DNA of 64,000 nt, from contig NZ_VLKT01000004.1 of assembly GCF_007830515.1 (NCBI RefSeq), positions 1 through 64,000 of the forward strand, in the 5' to 3' direction. A model generated the notes under the pieces. The model saw only the letters and a program-made list of their open reading frames with translations, searched no databases and had not been told where the DNA came from. This DNA comes from Mesorhizobium tianshanense (lineage in GTDB: Bacteria; Pseudomonadota; Alphaproteobacteria; Rhizobiales; Rhizobiaceae). This document shows positions 42,143-53,146 of this stretch, in pieces (the first letter of the stretch is position 1; every line of letters begins with the position of its first letter). The position numbers and the translations under genes were made by a program.

Positions 42143-42887
42143 TCTTGGATCGAACCGCGCGCCGGAGACCGGCGCCTTCTTCCAGCGCGACCGGACATGG
42201 CACCCGCCCGCACTGACGCCGGACTACAAGACATCGGTGCTGCGCTCGCCGCAGAAGGCGTTGCTGTCGTTCGACAACACGCTGTCGGAAATCACCGGCC
42301 CGGTGTTCGGACATGCCATGCTCGGCGCGCTCGACAATGATCTGATCCACAATTTCGCCAGGCCGGGCGAGAGCGCTATCGGCGAGCGCATCATCGTCTA
42401 CGGACGAGTGCTCGACGAGCGCCGTCGTGGTGTTCCCGGCGTTCTGCTCGAATTCTGGCAGGCCAATGCCGGTGGCCGCTATCGCCACAAGAAGGACGGT
42501 TATCTGGCGGCGCTCGACCCGAATTTCGGCGGCTGCGGCCGCACCATCACCGGCGAGGACGGGGGCTATGCGTTCCGCACTGTCAAACCTGGGCCCTATC
42601 CCTGGCCGAACGGGCCCAATGACTGGCGGCCCTCGCACATCCATTTCTCGGTGTTCGGCCGCGGCTTCGCGCAGCGGCTGATCACACAGATGTATTTCGA
42701 AGGCGACCCACTGATCTGGCACTGCCCGATCGTGCGCGGCATTCCCGACAAGGCAGCCATAAAAACGCTGATCGCCGCGCTCGACATGCAGGCGACGGTC
42801 CCGATGGATGCGCGCGCCTACAAGTTCGACATCGTGCTGCGCGGGCGACGCTCGTCGCTGTTCGAAAACAGGCTGGAGGGCAATTGA
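42132..42887 (+). CDS. pcaH: Protocatechuate 3,4-dioxygenase beta subunit
   Basis: The 251-residue iron(III) subunit opens the ring between the hydroxyls of protocatechuate. It shows [27 protein letters not shown], then [11 protein letters not shown] with the two iron His ligands, and YRHKKDGY and RLITQMYF supplying the candidate Tyr ligands. It works as a heteromultimer with PcaG. ATG 42132 lies inside the end of pcaC; the upstream-open frame to 41952 is pcaC sequence. Confidence 0.96.
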   Translation: MTADLGSNRAPETGAFFQRDRTWHPPALTPDYKTSVLRSPQKALLSFDNTLSEITGPVFGHAMLGALDNDLIHNFARPGESAIGERIIVYGRVLDERRRGVPGVLLEFWQANAGGRYRHKKDGYLAALDPNFGGCGRTITGEDGGYAFRTVKPGPYPWPNGPNDWRPSHIHFSVFGRGFAQRLITQMYFEGDPLIWHCPIVRGIPDKAAIKTLIAALDMQATVPMDARAYKFDIVLRGRRSSLFENRLEGN

Positions 42888-43501
42888 TGACGCAGTCGCT
42901 CGACCGGCTCAAGGAAAGTCCATCGCAGACCGCCGGACCCTATGTGCATATTGGGCTGACACCCAATTTCTGCGGCATCGGTGGCGTAATTCCGAGCGAC
43001 CTTGGCACGTCGATGGTTAACGAGCGGACCAGGGGTGAGCGGATCGGCCTCAAGATCCGGGTGCTCGACGGCACCGGCACGCCGCTCAAGGACGCACTGG
43101 TCGAGATCTGGCAGGCGGATGCAGACGGGCTTTACAATTCACCGGCCGAATTGCGCGGCACGGCCGATCCGGACTTTGTCGGCTGGGGCCGCTGCCCGAG
43201 CGACATGGAGACGGGCCTGTGCGTGTTCGAGACGATCAAGCCTGGCTGTGTGCCGTTCGGCGACGGGCGCCTGATGGCGCCACATATCAGTCTCTGGATC
43301 GTCGCGCGCGGCATCAATATCGGCTTGCACACCCGGCTGTTTTTTGCCGACGAGGCCAAGGCCAATGCGCAGGACCCGATCCTCGCGCGCATCGAGCACC
43401 GGGTCCGGGTGCCGACGCTGATCGCCGAGCGCAAGGGTGACGCTTACGTCTTCGACGTCCATCTCCAGGGCGACAAGGAGACAGTCTTCTTCGACAGCTG
43501 A
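42887..43501 (+). CDS. pcaG: Protocatechuate 3,4-dioxygenase alpha subunit
   Basis: The 204-residue subunit has the same fold as PcaH but lacks the His iron ligands (MAPHISLWIVARGINIGLHTRLFF), as normal for PcaG. Its N-terminus SPSQTAGPYVHIGLTPNFCG is diagnostic. ATG 42887 overlaps the pcaH stop (TGATG); an in-frame TTG at 42884 is less likely. Confidence 0.95.
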   Translation: MTQSLDRLKESPSQTAGPYVHIGLTPNFCGIGGVIPSDLGTSMVNERTRGERIGLKIRVLDGTGTPLKDALVEIWQADADGLYNSPAELRGTADPDFVGWGRCPSDMETGLCVFETIKPGCVPFGDGRLMAPHISLWIVARGINIGLHTRLFFADEAKANAQDPILARIEHRVRVPTLIAERKGDAYVFDVHLQGDKETVFFDS

Positions 43502-43502
43502 C

Positions 43503-45727
<2,225 letters not shown>

Positions 45728-45740
45728 AAGGCAGCGGCTC

Positions 45741-46946
45741 TCACACCCTTTCCAGCGCCACGGCGATGCCCTGGCCGACTCCGATGCACATGGTGGCGAG
45801 CGCATAGCGGCCGCCGCGTTCGCGAAGTTCCAGCGCCGCAGTGCCTGATATGCGCGCACCCGACATGCCGAGCGGATGGCCGAGCGCAATGGCGCCGCCA
45901 TTCGGGTTGACGTGCGCCGCGTCCTCGGCAATGCCGAGTTGACGGAGCACGGCGATGCCTTGGGAAGCAAAGGCTTCGTTGAGCTCGATGACGTCGAAGT
46001 CTGCCGGCTTCAGACCGAGCCGCGCGCACAGCTTCTGCGTCGCCGGCACAGGGCCGATGCCCATGATGCGCGGCGCCACGCCGGCAGCCGCACCGCCGAG
46101 GATGCGGGCGATCGGCGTCAGGCCGTATTTCTTCACGGCGTCTTGCGAGGCGACGATCAGCGCCGCGGCACCGTCATTGACGCCCGACGCGTTGCCGGCC
46201 GTGACCGTGCCGCCTTGCCGGAACGGCGTCGGCAGTTTCGCCAGCGCTTCAATGGTCGTGCCCGCGCGAGGATGCTCATCCTTGCTGACAACCACCGGAT
46301 CGCCCTTGCGCTGCGGGATCGTTACGGGAGTGATTTCCTTCGCCAGCCGGCCATTGGCTTGCGCGGCGACCGCCTTGTCCTGGCTGCGCACGGCAAAGGC
46401 GTCCTGGTCAGTGCGGGAGACGGCGAACTCTTCCGCCACATTCTCGCCGGTCTCCGGCATCGAATCGATGCCGTACTGCTTCTTCATCAGCGGGTTGACG
46501 AAACGCCAGCCGATCGTGGTGTCATAGATCTCGGCAGTGCGCGAAAAGGCCGTCTCCGCCTTGGGCATGACGAAAGGGGCGCGGCTCATCGATTCGACGC
46601 CGCCTGATATCATCAGCTCCGCCTCGCCCGCCTTGATGGCGCGCGCGGCGATGACGACGGCATCCATGCCCGAACCACAGAGACGGTTGACGGTCGAGCC
46701 CGAAATCTCCTTGGGCAGACCGGCCAGCAGCAGCGCCATGCGCGCCACATTGCGGTTGTCCTCGCCGGCCTGATTGGCGCAGCCATAGATGACGTCATCG
46801 ACCGCGGCCCAGTCGATGCCAGGATTGCGCTCGACTAGCGCCCTCAGGGGTATCGCCCCGAGATCGTCGGCGCGGACCGAGGACAACGCCCCCCCAAAGC
46901 GGCCGATCGGCGTGCGGATGTAGTCGCAGATATAGGCCTCGGCCAT
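45741..46946 (-). CDS. pcaF: 3-oxoadipyl-CoA thiolase
   Basis: The 401-residue thiolase has nucleophile Cys in STVNRLCGSGMDAVVIAAR, a His in NPNGGAIALGHPLGMSGAR and the second Cys in ALATMCIGVGQGIA. It splits beta-ketoadipyl-CoA into succinyl-CoA and acetyl-CoA. The start at 46946 overlaps nothing but directly abuts the pcaJ stop. Confidence 0.95.
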   Translation of the reverse strand: MAEAYICDYIRTPIGRFGGALSSVRADDLGAIPLRALVERNPGIDWAAVDDVIYGCANQAGEDNRNVARMALLLAGLPKEISGSTVNRLCGSGMDAVVIAARAIKAGEAELMISGGVESMSRAPFVMPKAETAFSRTAEIYDTTIGWRFVNPLMKKQYGIDSMPETGENVAEEFAVSRTDQDAFAVRSQDKAVAAQANGRLAKEITPVTIPQRKGDPVVVSKDEHPRAGTTIEALAKLPTPFRQGGTVTAGNASGVNDGAAALIVASQDAVKKYGLTPIARILGGAAAGVAPRIMGIGPVPATQKLCARLGLKPADFDVIELNEAFASQGIAVLRQLGIAEDAAHVNPNGGAIALGHPLGMSGARISGTAALELRERGGRYALATMCIGVGQGIAVALERV

Positions 46947-47753
46947 CTATGCAGCCTCCCCTTTCGCGGTCCCTTCATGCGCGGCCTTGGTACGGGCCTG
47001 CAGGTCGCGCAACGTCTTCAGTTCGAGCTCGGTCGGCGACGGCGTTTCCTTGAGCGCGTCAGTGAATTTCACCGTCCAGCCGCAGGTCGCCTGCACCTGC
47101 TCGCGGGAGACGCCGGGATGCAGCGACACCACCGTGAATTCCTTGGTTGCCGGATCCGGCTTCCAGATGGCGAGGTCGGTGATCAGCAGCGTCGGGCCTG
47201 CGGTGTCGATGCCGAGACGTTTTCGATGATCGCCGCCCTCGCCATGGCCGAGGGAGGTAAAGAAATCGATCTTCTCGACCATGCCGCGCCTGCTCTGCGC
47301 CATGGTGATGTAGACCTCCTTCGACGAGGTGGCGATCTCCGGCGCGCCGCCACCGCCCGGAAGCCGGGTCTTGGGCGCAAAATAGTCGCCGATGACCGTG
47401 GTGTTGATGTTGCCGTACTTGTCAAGTTGGGCAGCACCGAGGAAGCCGATCGAGATGCGGCCGCCCTGCAGCCAGTAGCGGAACATCTCCGGCACCGAGA
47501 CGGTGGTGACCGCGGTGTCGCACAGCTCGCCGTCGCCGATCGACAGCGGCAGCACTTGCGGAGCGGTGCCGATCGTGCCGCTCTCGTAGATCAGCGTGAT
47601 GTCGGGCGCATGCGTTAGCCGCGCGACGTTGCAGGCGGCCGATGGCGCACCGATGCCGACGAAGCAGACATCGTCGTTCTTCAGCGCCCGGCTGGCGGCA
47701 ATCGTCATCATTTCGTTGGGCGTGAAACCGAGAGGATTTTGACCTTCGCTCAT
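46947..47753 (-). CDS. pcaJ: 3-oxoadipate CoA-transferase subunit B
   Basis: The 268-residue subunit has the catalytic-Glu region LIYESGTIG of the class I CoA transferases and RLPGGGGAPEIA. With PcaI it moves CoA from succinyl-CoA to beta-ketoadipate. ATG 47753 overlaps the pcaI stop by four bases; longer in-frame starts lie within pcaI. Confidence 0.94.
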   Translation of the reverse strand: MSEGQNPLGFTPNEMMTIAASRALKNDDVCFVGIGAPSAACNVARLTHAPDITLIYESGTIGTAPQVLPLSIGDGELCDTAVTTVSVPEMFRYWLQGGRISIGFLGAAQLDKYGNINTTVIGDYFAPKTRLPGGGGAPEIATSSKEVYITMAQSRRGMVEKIDFFTSLGHGEGGDHRKRLGIDTAGPTLLITDLAIWKPDPATKEFTVVSLHPGVSREQVQATCGWTVKFTDALKETPSPTELELKTLRDLQARTKAAHEGTAKGEAA

Positions 47754-48607
47754 GCCGCTGTCCTCAAATGTTCGACGCGGGCGGCGAAATCGTCGGCGCT
47801 CTTGTCGATGACGTTCTTCTGCATCCACGCCTGGAAACGGTCGCGGTCGGCGGCAATGTCGTCCCATTCGAGATAGGCGGCGTTGTCGCGAACATAGTAG
47901 CCATGCGTGTAGGACGGGTGCGACCCGCCCGGCACGACGGCGATGGCGGCGATCGTCCAGTTCGGCAGCACGGTCAAATTGGGATGCAGATCGTCGAAAC
48001 TGTCGACCACTTCCTCGACACTCACCACGGCGCGCTTTGCCGCCAGAACCGCCTCCTTCTGGATGCCGATAATGCCCTCGACCAGCACATTGCCTTTCCT
48101 GTCGGCCTTCTGCGCATGGATGAAGGTGACGTCGGGCTTAATCGCGGGAACGGCGGCAAGGACCTCGCCGGTGAACGGGCAAGTGACCGATTTGATGTTC
48201 GGGTTGACCGCCGCCAGCCCGGCGCCGCGATAGCCGCGGAACACGGCACATGGCAGGCCGGCCGCACCCGCCTCATAGGCATTGGCCATGCCGGCATGGC
48301 TGTGTTCCTCGATCTCGATCTCTCGCGGAAAACCGTTCTCGATGGCGTCGCGGGCGCGTCGCAACAGCCCAACGCCGGGATTGCCGACATAGGAAAAGAC
48401 GATCTTCCTGGCCATGCCCATGCCGATCATCTGGTCGTAGATCAGATCCGGCGTCATGCGGATCAGCGTGAGCTCGCGAAACCCCTGGCGGATTGCTTCA
48501 TGCGCCGCCGCCGTCGGGATCAGATGGGTGAAGCCCTCGAAGGCGACGGTGTCGCCATCGTTCAAATTCTCCGCCACGGCCTCACTGAGCGACAGGAATT
48601 TGACCAT
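47750..48607 (-). CDS. pcaI: 3-oxoadipate CoA-transferase subunit A
   Basis: The 285-residue subunit starts VKFLSLSEAVAENLNDGDT and has FEGFTHLIPTAAAHEAIR and SVTCPFTGEVLAAVPAI. It pairs with PcaJ. ATG 48607 has GGAG eight bases upstream; GTG 48610 is the alternative. It is the promoter-proximal gene of pcaIJF, divergent from pcaR. Confidence 0.94.
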   Translation of the reverse strand: MVKFLSLSEAVAENLNDGDTVAFEGFTHLIPTAAAHEAIRQGFRELTLIRMTPDLIYDQMIGMGMARKIVFSYVGNPGVGLLRRARDAIENGFPREIEIEEHSHAGMANAYEAGAAGLPCAVFRGYRGAGLAAVNPNIKSVTCPFTGEVLAAVPAIKPDVTFIHAQKADRKGNVLVEGIIGIQKEAVLAAKRAVVSVEEVVDSFDDLHPNLTVLPNWTIAAIAVVPGGSHPSYTHGYYVRDNAAYLEWDDIAADRDRFQAWMQKNVIDKSADDFAARVEHLRTAA

Positions 48608-48630
48608 CACCTAGGCTCCAAAGCTCGAAA

Positions 48631-48645
48631 GTTCGTATTGCGAAC
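48631..48645. promoter_or_regulatory. PcaR operator (GTTCG-N5-CGAAC)
   Basis: GTTCGTATTGCGAAC is a perfect inverted repeat in the gap between pcaI and pcaR. It resembles the IclR-type operator GTTCGATAATCGCAC reported for PcaR of Pseudomonas. Confidence 0.72.
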
Positions 48646-48724
48646 TTATGTTTTACATGTGATACTTTCTAGGACGAGTTCTGGCGCAAAGTCAATCTGG
48701 CAGCGCCGCCATTCAGGAGGCCAC

Positions 48725-49495
48725 ATGGACGGCGAGGCCGCTTCCCGCGACCATGTCGGCTCGCTCGAACGCGGGCTTGCGGTCATGGAGATACTGGCCC
48801 GGCACCCGGCCGGCATGACGCTGACCGAGATGGCGGAGGAAGCGGGGCTGACCCGTGCCGGTGCGCGCCGCTTCCTGCTGACGCTGGCCGCCGCCGGCTA
48901 CGCGACGCAGGCCGGCCGTCTGTTTTCGCTGTCGCCGCGCTTGCTGACCGTCGCCCGCACGTGGCTTGGCGGCTCATCGATATGGACCTTCGCAGCGCCC
49001 ATCATGCGCGAAGTCGCGGCGCAGTTGAACGAAGCCTGTTCGGCGGCGATCCCGTCGGGTGAGGACGTCGTCTATGTCGCCCGGATTCCCGGCCGCCGCA
49101 TCCTCAGCGTGTCGCTCGATGTCGGCACCAAGTTGCCGGCACATTGTACGTCGATGGGACGGGTCCTGCTTTCAAGCCTGGCGCCTAATGACCTCGAAAC
49201 CTTCCTAGACCAAGCAAAAATCGAAAGAAGAACACCGAAAACGATTGTCAAAAGACGATTGCTGGCCGAGGCCATTCACAAGGCGAAGGCGGACGGCTTT
49301 GCCATCGTTGACGAAGAACTTGAACTGGGCCTGCGCTCGATCGCCGTGCCGATCGACGACCGCACCGGCCGGACCGTGGCGGCGATCAATGTCTCGACCC
49401 AATCGGCCCGCTTCTCCATCGAGGACATGGAAAGACAGATACTGCCTGTGCTGCTCGGTGCGAAACAGCGCATCGAGGATTTCTTCTTCGTTTGA
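48725..49495 (+). CDS. pcaR: PcaR, IclR-family regulator of pcaIJF
   Basis: The 256-residue protein has a winged-helix N-terminus (MTLTEMAEEAGLTRAGARRFLLTL) and an IclR effector domain. PcaR responds to beta-ketoadipate in other bacteria. CAGGAGG lies five bases before ATG 48725, although the frame is open far upstream as a shadow of pcaI. It is divergent from pcaIJF. A transposase remnant abuts its 3' end. Confidence 0.9.
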   Translation: MDGEAASRDHVGSLERGLAVMEILARHPAGMTLTEMAEEAGLTRAGARRFLLTLAAAGYATQAGRLFSLSPRLLTVARTWLGGSSIWTFAAPIMREVAAQLNEACSAAIPSGEDVVYVARIPGRRILSVSLDVGTKLPAHCTSMGRVLLSSLAPNDLETFLDQAKIERRTPKTIVKRRLLAEAIHKAKADGFAIVDEELELGLRSIAVPIDDRTGRTVAAINVSTQSARFSIEDMERQILPVLLGAKQRIEDFFFV

Positions 49496-49498
49496 CGG

Positions 49499-49642
49499 AC
49501 CTATCTCGCGGGAGAGCTGCAGCGCAGCCTTGCCCTTGACCGAGTTCACCGAGAACCAGATGGCCATCACCATCTCCTTGAAGCTCAGATTGAGTGCGTG
49601 GAACACCGTGCTGCGCGTCGTCAATGCCAGCCCAAAAACCAT
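49499..49642 (-). pseudogene. Fragment of an IS1595-type transposase
   Basis: The 48 codons read STVFHALNLSFKEMVMAIWF followed by KGKAALQLSREIG, which is the start-of-catalytic-region pattern of ISXO2/IS1595 transposases. A stop lies just before it and similarity ends at the pcaR stop, so only a small piece remains. Confidence 0.65.
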
Positions 49643-49759
49643 TTCCTATCAAATAGTTGGAAGGCAGTGGTGGCGTTTGTCACCTAATGCCGGGGTTTTC
49701 CCATCGCCACGCTAAATTAGTTGCGCCATCAGTGGAGGTTGTTTCTCGCCACGGCAGGC

Positions 49760-50464
49760 TCACGCTGGTCCACGAGTGCCTCGCCTTGGATGCTCGCGTC
49801 GTTTGAGCGCAAGACCGACCACCATTTCCACCAAATGATCTCTGAGTGAACGCTGCCCGTCCTCGGTGTATAGCGAGCTGCCAAAAATGCGCGAGAATGT
49901 GGCGCGGTTCGAGACATTGAAAAAGCTCGACGCACTGATGTGCCAGTGCAGTTCGAGGGGAGAAACATCTTCGCGGAACAGGCCGTCCGCGCGCCCGCGA
50001 CGGCAAATCGCTTCAAGTTTTTGAATCGCTCCTGCATTCAAGAGTCTGATTAGATCGGACTGTTCGAGGTATGCGCCATGGTGGATGTTTTCGATCATCA
50101 CGATCCTGATGAAATCCGGATGGCGGCTGTGATGATCGAAGGTGAACTCGGCTAGCCGCTTGAGCGCCTCGATCGGCGGCAGGTGATCAAGCTCCAGCTC
50201 CTGCTCGCCAGTTCGGACCTGCCGATACGCTTCCTCAAGCACCCGGCCGTAGAGCCGTTCCTTGTCGCCGAAGTAGTAGTAAATCATCCGCTTCGACGTG
50301 TGTGTTTTTGCTGCGATCTCGTCGATGCGGGCGCCAGACAGCCCGTTTGCGGCAAACTCGGTCATCGCCACCGCCAATATGTTCTTCTGAACGCCGGCGG
50401 GATCCTGCTTCCAGCCGCTGCGTCCACCCGCCGCCTTCTCGTTCAGTACCATGGCTTCACTCAT
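49760..50464 (-). CDS. TetR-family regulator, probable control of quinate/shikimate genes
   Basis: The 234-residue protein has an N-terminal TetR helix-turn-helix (ANGLSGARIDEIAAKTHTSKRMIYYYFGDKERLY) and a helical ligand domain. It is divergent from the shikimate dehydrogenase gene, with two direct repeats between the two starts. Regulation of the quinate/shikimate operon is inferred from that placement. ATG 50452 is an alternative start. Confidence 0.87.
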   Translation of the reverse strand: MSEAMVLNEKAAGGRSGWKQDPAGVQKNILAVAMTEFAANGLSGARIDEIAAKTHTSKRMIYYYFGDKERLYGRVLEEAYRQVRTGEQELELDHLPPIEALKRLAEFTFDHHSRHPDFIRIVMIENIHHGAYLEQSDLIRLLNAGAIQKLEAICRRGRADGLFREDVSPLELHWHISASSFFNVSNRATFSRIFGSSLYTEDGQRSLRDHLVEMVVGLALKRREHPRRGTRGPA

Positions 50465-50508
50465 GTCAGCTCCTCCGCAACCGTGGCATCGGCACTCACT
50501 CTACGCAA

Positions 50509-50527
50509 ATTAACGGAATGGTACAAA
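50509..50527. promoter_or_regulatory. Operator-like direct repeat, copy 1
   Basis: ATTAACGGAATGGTACAAA shares 16 of 19 positions with a second copy at 50540. The 31-bp phase is three helical turns, so both copies would sit on one DNA face, between the TetR gene and the dehydrogenase gene. Confidence 0.65.
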
Positions 50528-50539
50528 GCTGTTGACGTA

Positions 50540-50558
50540 ATTAACTGATTGGTACAAA
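50540..50558. promoter_or_regulatory. Operator-like direct repeat, copy 2
   Basis: ATTAACTGATTGGTACAAA is the second copy of the repeat, nearer the shikimate dehydrogenase gene. Confidence 0.65.
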
Positions 50559-50623
50559 ATTCGCTTCGTTCGATTTGGGAGGATCGTTTGGCCCCGACGG
50601 CCGCCACCACCATTGCCGAGAAT

Positions 50624-50639
50624 TGGGAGATGTCTCCCA
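50624..50639 (+). promoter_or_regulatory. Perfect palindrome covering the start codon of the dehydrogenase gene
   Basis: TGGGAGATGTCTCCCA has 7-bp arms around TG. The left arm holds a possible ribosome site (GGGAG) and the first base of the ATG at 50630, so an RNA hairpin here would hide the start. Whether it acts in RNA or as a protein site is not known. Confidence 0.45.
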
Positions 50640-51499
50640 GTTCGCGCCGCATATTGGTCGGCTTGCTCGGGCATGGGATTCAGCTTTCCCGGACGCCTGC
50701 GATGCATGAGGCGGAAGGCCGCGCCCACGGACTCTCCTACGTCTATACGCTCCTCGATACAGAGATGATGGGCGAGATTGCCCCTCCTTTGGACGAACTC
50801 GTTAGCTTTGCCGGGCATTTCGGCTTCACCGGCTTCAACGTCACGTTCCCCTACAAGCAGGAAATCATCCCGCTGCTCGACGAGCTTTCCGGGGCGGCTG
50901 AGATCCTTGGCTCGGTCAACACCGTCGTGTTCCGGCGCGGCCGGCGCATAGGCCACAACACCGACATGTGGGGGTTCAAGGAGAGTTTTCGCCGCGGAAT
51001 GGCCGGTGAGAAGCGTGCAGAGGTGCTGCTCCTGGGCGCTGGAGGCGCCGGCGCCGCCGTAGCCCAAGCTTTGTTGGAAAGTGGCGTGGAAAAGCTTCTT
51101 GTGAGCGATGTGCAGATGGATCGGGCTGAGGCGCTGGCATCACGGCTTCGGCCGGTCGACGGTGCACAACAGGTCGTGGTCGTATCCGACCTCGCCAAAG
51201 CCTCCAGCCATGCGGACGGCATTGTCAACGCGACGCCCGTTGGAATGGCAAAGCTGCCGGGCATCCCGATCGAGGCCGATATGCTGCGGCCCGAATGTTG
51301 GGTCGCCGACATCGTCTACTTCCCGCTTGAAACGGAGCTGCTCAGGGAGGCGCGGCGGCGGGGCTGCCGCACGCTTAGCGGCGAAGGCATGGCCGTGTTC
51401 CAGGCCGTGCGGGCCTTTGAACTTTTCACCGGGCTTGGACCTGACGTGAAACGGATGAAGGAAGCTTTTGCCGCCTTCGGAAGCGAGCCCCCAATCTAA
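50630..51499 (+). CDS. Quinate/shikimate dehydrogenase family (AroE-like)
   Basis: From ATG 50630 the protein has 289 residues, the family length. It has the substrate-side NVTFPYKQE with the catalytic Lys, NTDMWGF with the Asp, and a Rossmann LLLGAGGAGAAVAQALLE. The acidic residue ending beta2 (LLVSDVQMDRAEA) favours NAD over NADP, which suits a catabolic enzyme oxidising quinate or shikimate. The start is uncertain: the frame runs upstream to 50549 within the operator region. It is the first gene of an apparent operon with TRAP, AroQ-like and QuiC-like genes. Confidence 0.86.
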   Translation: MSPSSRRILVGLLGHGIQLSRTPAMHEAEGRAHGLSYVYTLLDTEMMGEIAPPLDELVSFAGHFGFTGFNVTFPYKQEIIPLLDELSGAAEILGSVNTVVFRRGRRIGHNTDMWGFKESFRRGMAGEKRAEVLLLGAGGAGAAVAQALLESGVEKLLVSDVQMDRAEALASRLRPVDGAQQVVVVSDLAKASSHADGIVNATPVGMAKLPGIPIEADMLRPECWVADIVYFPLETELLREARRRGCRTLSGEGMAVFQAVRAFELFTGLGPDVKRMKEAFAAFGSEPPI

Positions 51500-51562
51500 C
51501 GGGAAAGGCCGGATTGCGCGCCGCCCGGCAAAGGATTTGTATAGGTAACAGGGAGGAAGACC

Positions 51563-52549
51563 ATGACTATCAATGCCACACGCCGCGAGTTCCTTGTCGG
51601 AGCAGGCCTGCTTGCCACAACGGCCGCCTTTCCGGCGCTCGCACAGGACAAGCCGAAACTGCGCTTTTCGGCGGTGTTTTCCGAACAGGACATTCGCGCC
51701 GAGATGATGAAAATGTTCGCCGCCGCGATCAAGGACGATTTCGTCTTTGAGGGCTACTACGGCGGCAATCTGTTCAAGCAGGGCACCGAGCTTGTGGCTC
51801 TGCAGCGCGGCAATCTTGAGATGGGCAACATCGCGCCGCAGGACATCTCCAAGCAGATCCCCGAATGGTCGATCGTAACCGCCGCTTACCTGTTCCGCGA
51901 CGCTGCCCACCTGAAAACCTTCTTCGCCAGCGATTTAGGCGCACAGATGAAGAAAATGACTGAAGACCAGCTCGGAGTGCGCGTGCTTGGGCCGACCTAT
52001 TTTGGCGCCCGGCAGATTGGCCTCAAGCCGGACAAGAAGATCACCACACCGGCCGACATGGCGGGCATCAAGCTGCGCATGCCCGGCGGCGACGCCTGGC
52101 AGTTCCTTGGTACAGCACTTGGGGCCAATCCGGTCGCCATGGCCTATGCCGAAGTCTACACCGGCCTGCAGACCGGAGCGATCGATGGCCAGGATAACCC
52201 GCTGCCGAACGTCGAAAACATGAAGTTTTACGAGGTCATGTCGCAGATCGTGCTGACCTCGCACCTGGTCGGCTTCGACCTGCTGACCGTGTCGAAAAAG
52301 GTGTGGGACGACATGGGCGCCGAGAAACAGGCGAAGTTTCAGGCCGCCGCCGACGCCGCCGTCGAGTTCAGCACGCAGAAACATCTAGCGCGCGAAAAGG
52401 AGCTGGTCGAGCTGTTCAAGAGCAAGGGGCTCAAGCTCTACGAGCCCGACATCGCCGCGTTCCGCAAATACGCTCAGGAGAAATACCTGTCGTCAGATTT
52501 CGCCAAGGATTGGCCGGCCGGGATGGTCGACAAGATCAACGGCCTTTAG
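51563..52549 (+). CDS. TRAP transporter solute-binding protein (DctP type)
   Basis: The 328-residue periplasmic protein has a Tat-like leader (TRREFLVGAGLLATTAAFPALAQ) and the DctP fold with the carboxylate-binding Arg in GIKLRMPGGDAWQFLGTALGA and EVYTGLQTGAIDGQDNPLPN. It delivers a carboxylate to DctQM. Quinate or shikimate is the likely ligand because dehydrogenase and dehydratase genes flank it; no such specificity is readable from sequence. AGGGAGG lies nine bases before the ATG. Confidence 0.92.
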   Translation: MTINATRREFLVGAGLLATTAAFPALAQDKPKLRFSAVFSEQDIRAEMMKMFAAAIKDDFVFEGYYGGNLFKQGTELVALQRGNLEMGNIAPQDISKQIPEWSIVTAAYLFRDAAHLKTFFASDLGAQMKKMTEDQLGVRVLGPTYFGARQIGLKPDKKITTPADMAGIKLRMPGGDAWQFLGTALGANPVAMAYAEVYTGLQTGAIDGQDNPLPNVENMKFYEVMSQIVLTSHLVGFDLLTVSKKVWDDMGAEKQAKFQAAADAAVEFSTQKHLAREKELVELFKSKGLKLYEPDIAAFRKYAQEKYLSSDFAKDWPAGMVDKINGL

Positions 52550-52550
52550 G

Positions 52551-52591
52551 CAGGATATGCGGCGGGAAGGAAATGCCCGCCGCATATCCTG
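52551..52591 (+). terminator. 16-bp perfect stem-loop between dctP and dctQ
   Basis: CAGGATATGCGGCGGG pairs with CCCGCCGCATATCCTG around a nine-base loop AAGGAAATG. There is no T-run, so it is not a classic terminator. Such hairpins often protect the dctP message and lower expression of the membrane subunits. Confidence 0.7.
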
Positions 52592-52627
52592 GTTTCCGGA
52601 ATGGCTTTCAGAGGCGGAGAAGCCCAC

Positions 52628-53146
52628 GTGAACCCTTCGCTCCAAAATCTTGGCCGCTGGCTATACCGCCGTGCCGAGAACGTGCTCGCCGCCATGCTGG
52701 CCGCAATGTTTGCCGCCTTCCTGTTGCAGATCGTCTTTCGCTACCTGCTCAACCTGCCGATCGGCTGGACGAACGAAATCAGCGTCATCCTGTGGATCTG
52801 GCTGGTCCTATGGGGTGCCGCCTTCGTCGTGCGCGAGGAGGAGGAGATCCGCTTCGACCTCTTCTATGCATCTGCTCCACCGCGTCTCCGCCGCATCATG
52901 TTCCTCATCGCGACGGCCTCGCTGATCGTCCTCTACGCGATCTCGTTTCCCGCGGTGCTCGACTTCGTGACGTTCATGAAGGTGGAAAAGACGGCCTACC
53001 TGAAAATCCGCTTCGACTGGCTGTTCTCGATCTACATCATCTTCGTCGTCGCTGTAATCGTCCGCTACCTCTGGCTTTCCTGGCAGGCACTGTTCGGCAA
53101 GGCGCCAAAGGCGTTCGACCCCACCAAGGCGGGGTCCGGCGTATGA
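52628..53146 (+). CDS. TRAP transporter small membrane subunit (DctQ type)
   Basis: The 172-residue protein has four membrane segments (NVLAAMLAAMFAAFLLQIVF; ISVILWIWLVLWGAAFVV; IMFLIATASLIVLYAISF; WLFSIYIIFVVAVIVRYLWL). It bridges the binding protein and DctM. I chose GTG 52628, which has GGAG eight bases upstream; an in-frame ATG at 52601 lies in poorer context. The stop overlaps the dctM start by ATGA. Confidence 0.88.
   Translation: MNPSLQNLGRWLYRRAENVLAAMLAAMFAAFLLQIVFRYLLNLPIGWTNEISVILWIWLVLWGAAFVVREEEEIRFDLFYASAPPRLRRIMFLIATASLIVLYAISFPAVLDFVTFMKVEKTAYLKIRFDWLFSIYIIFVVAVIVRYLWLSWQALFGKAPKAFDPTKAGSGV

Noticed and set aside
47768..48724. A long open N-terminal extension of pcaR
   Set aside because: It is a shadow of pcaI. 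The true start at 48725 has a strong ribosome site and matches the family length.
52303..53142. A long open N-terminal extension of the DctM gene
   Set aside because: It overlaps dctP and dctQ out of frame. The ATGA overlap at 53143 gives the right length.
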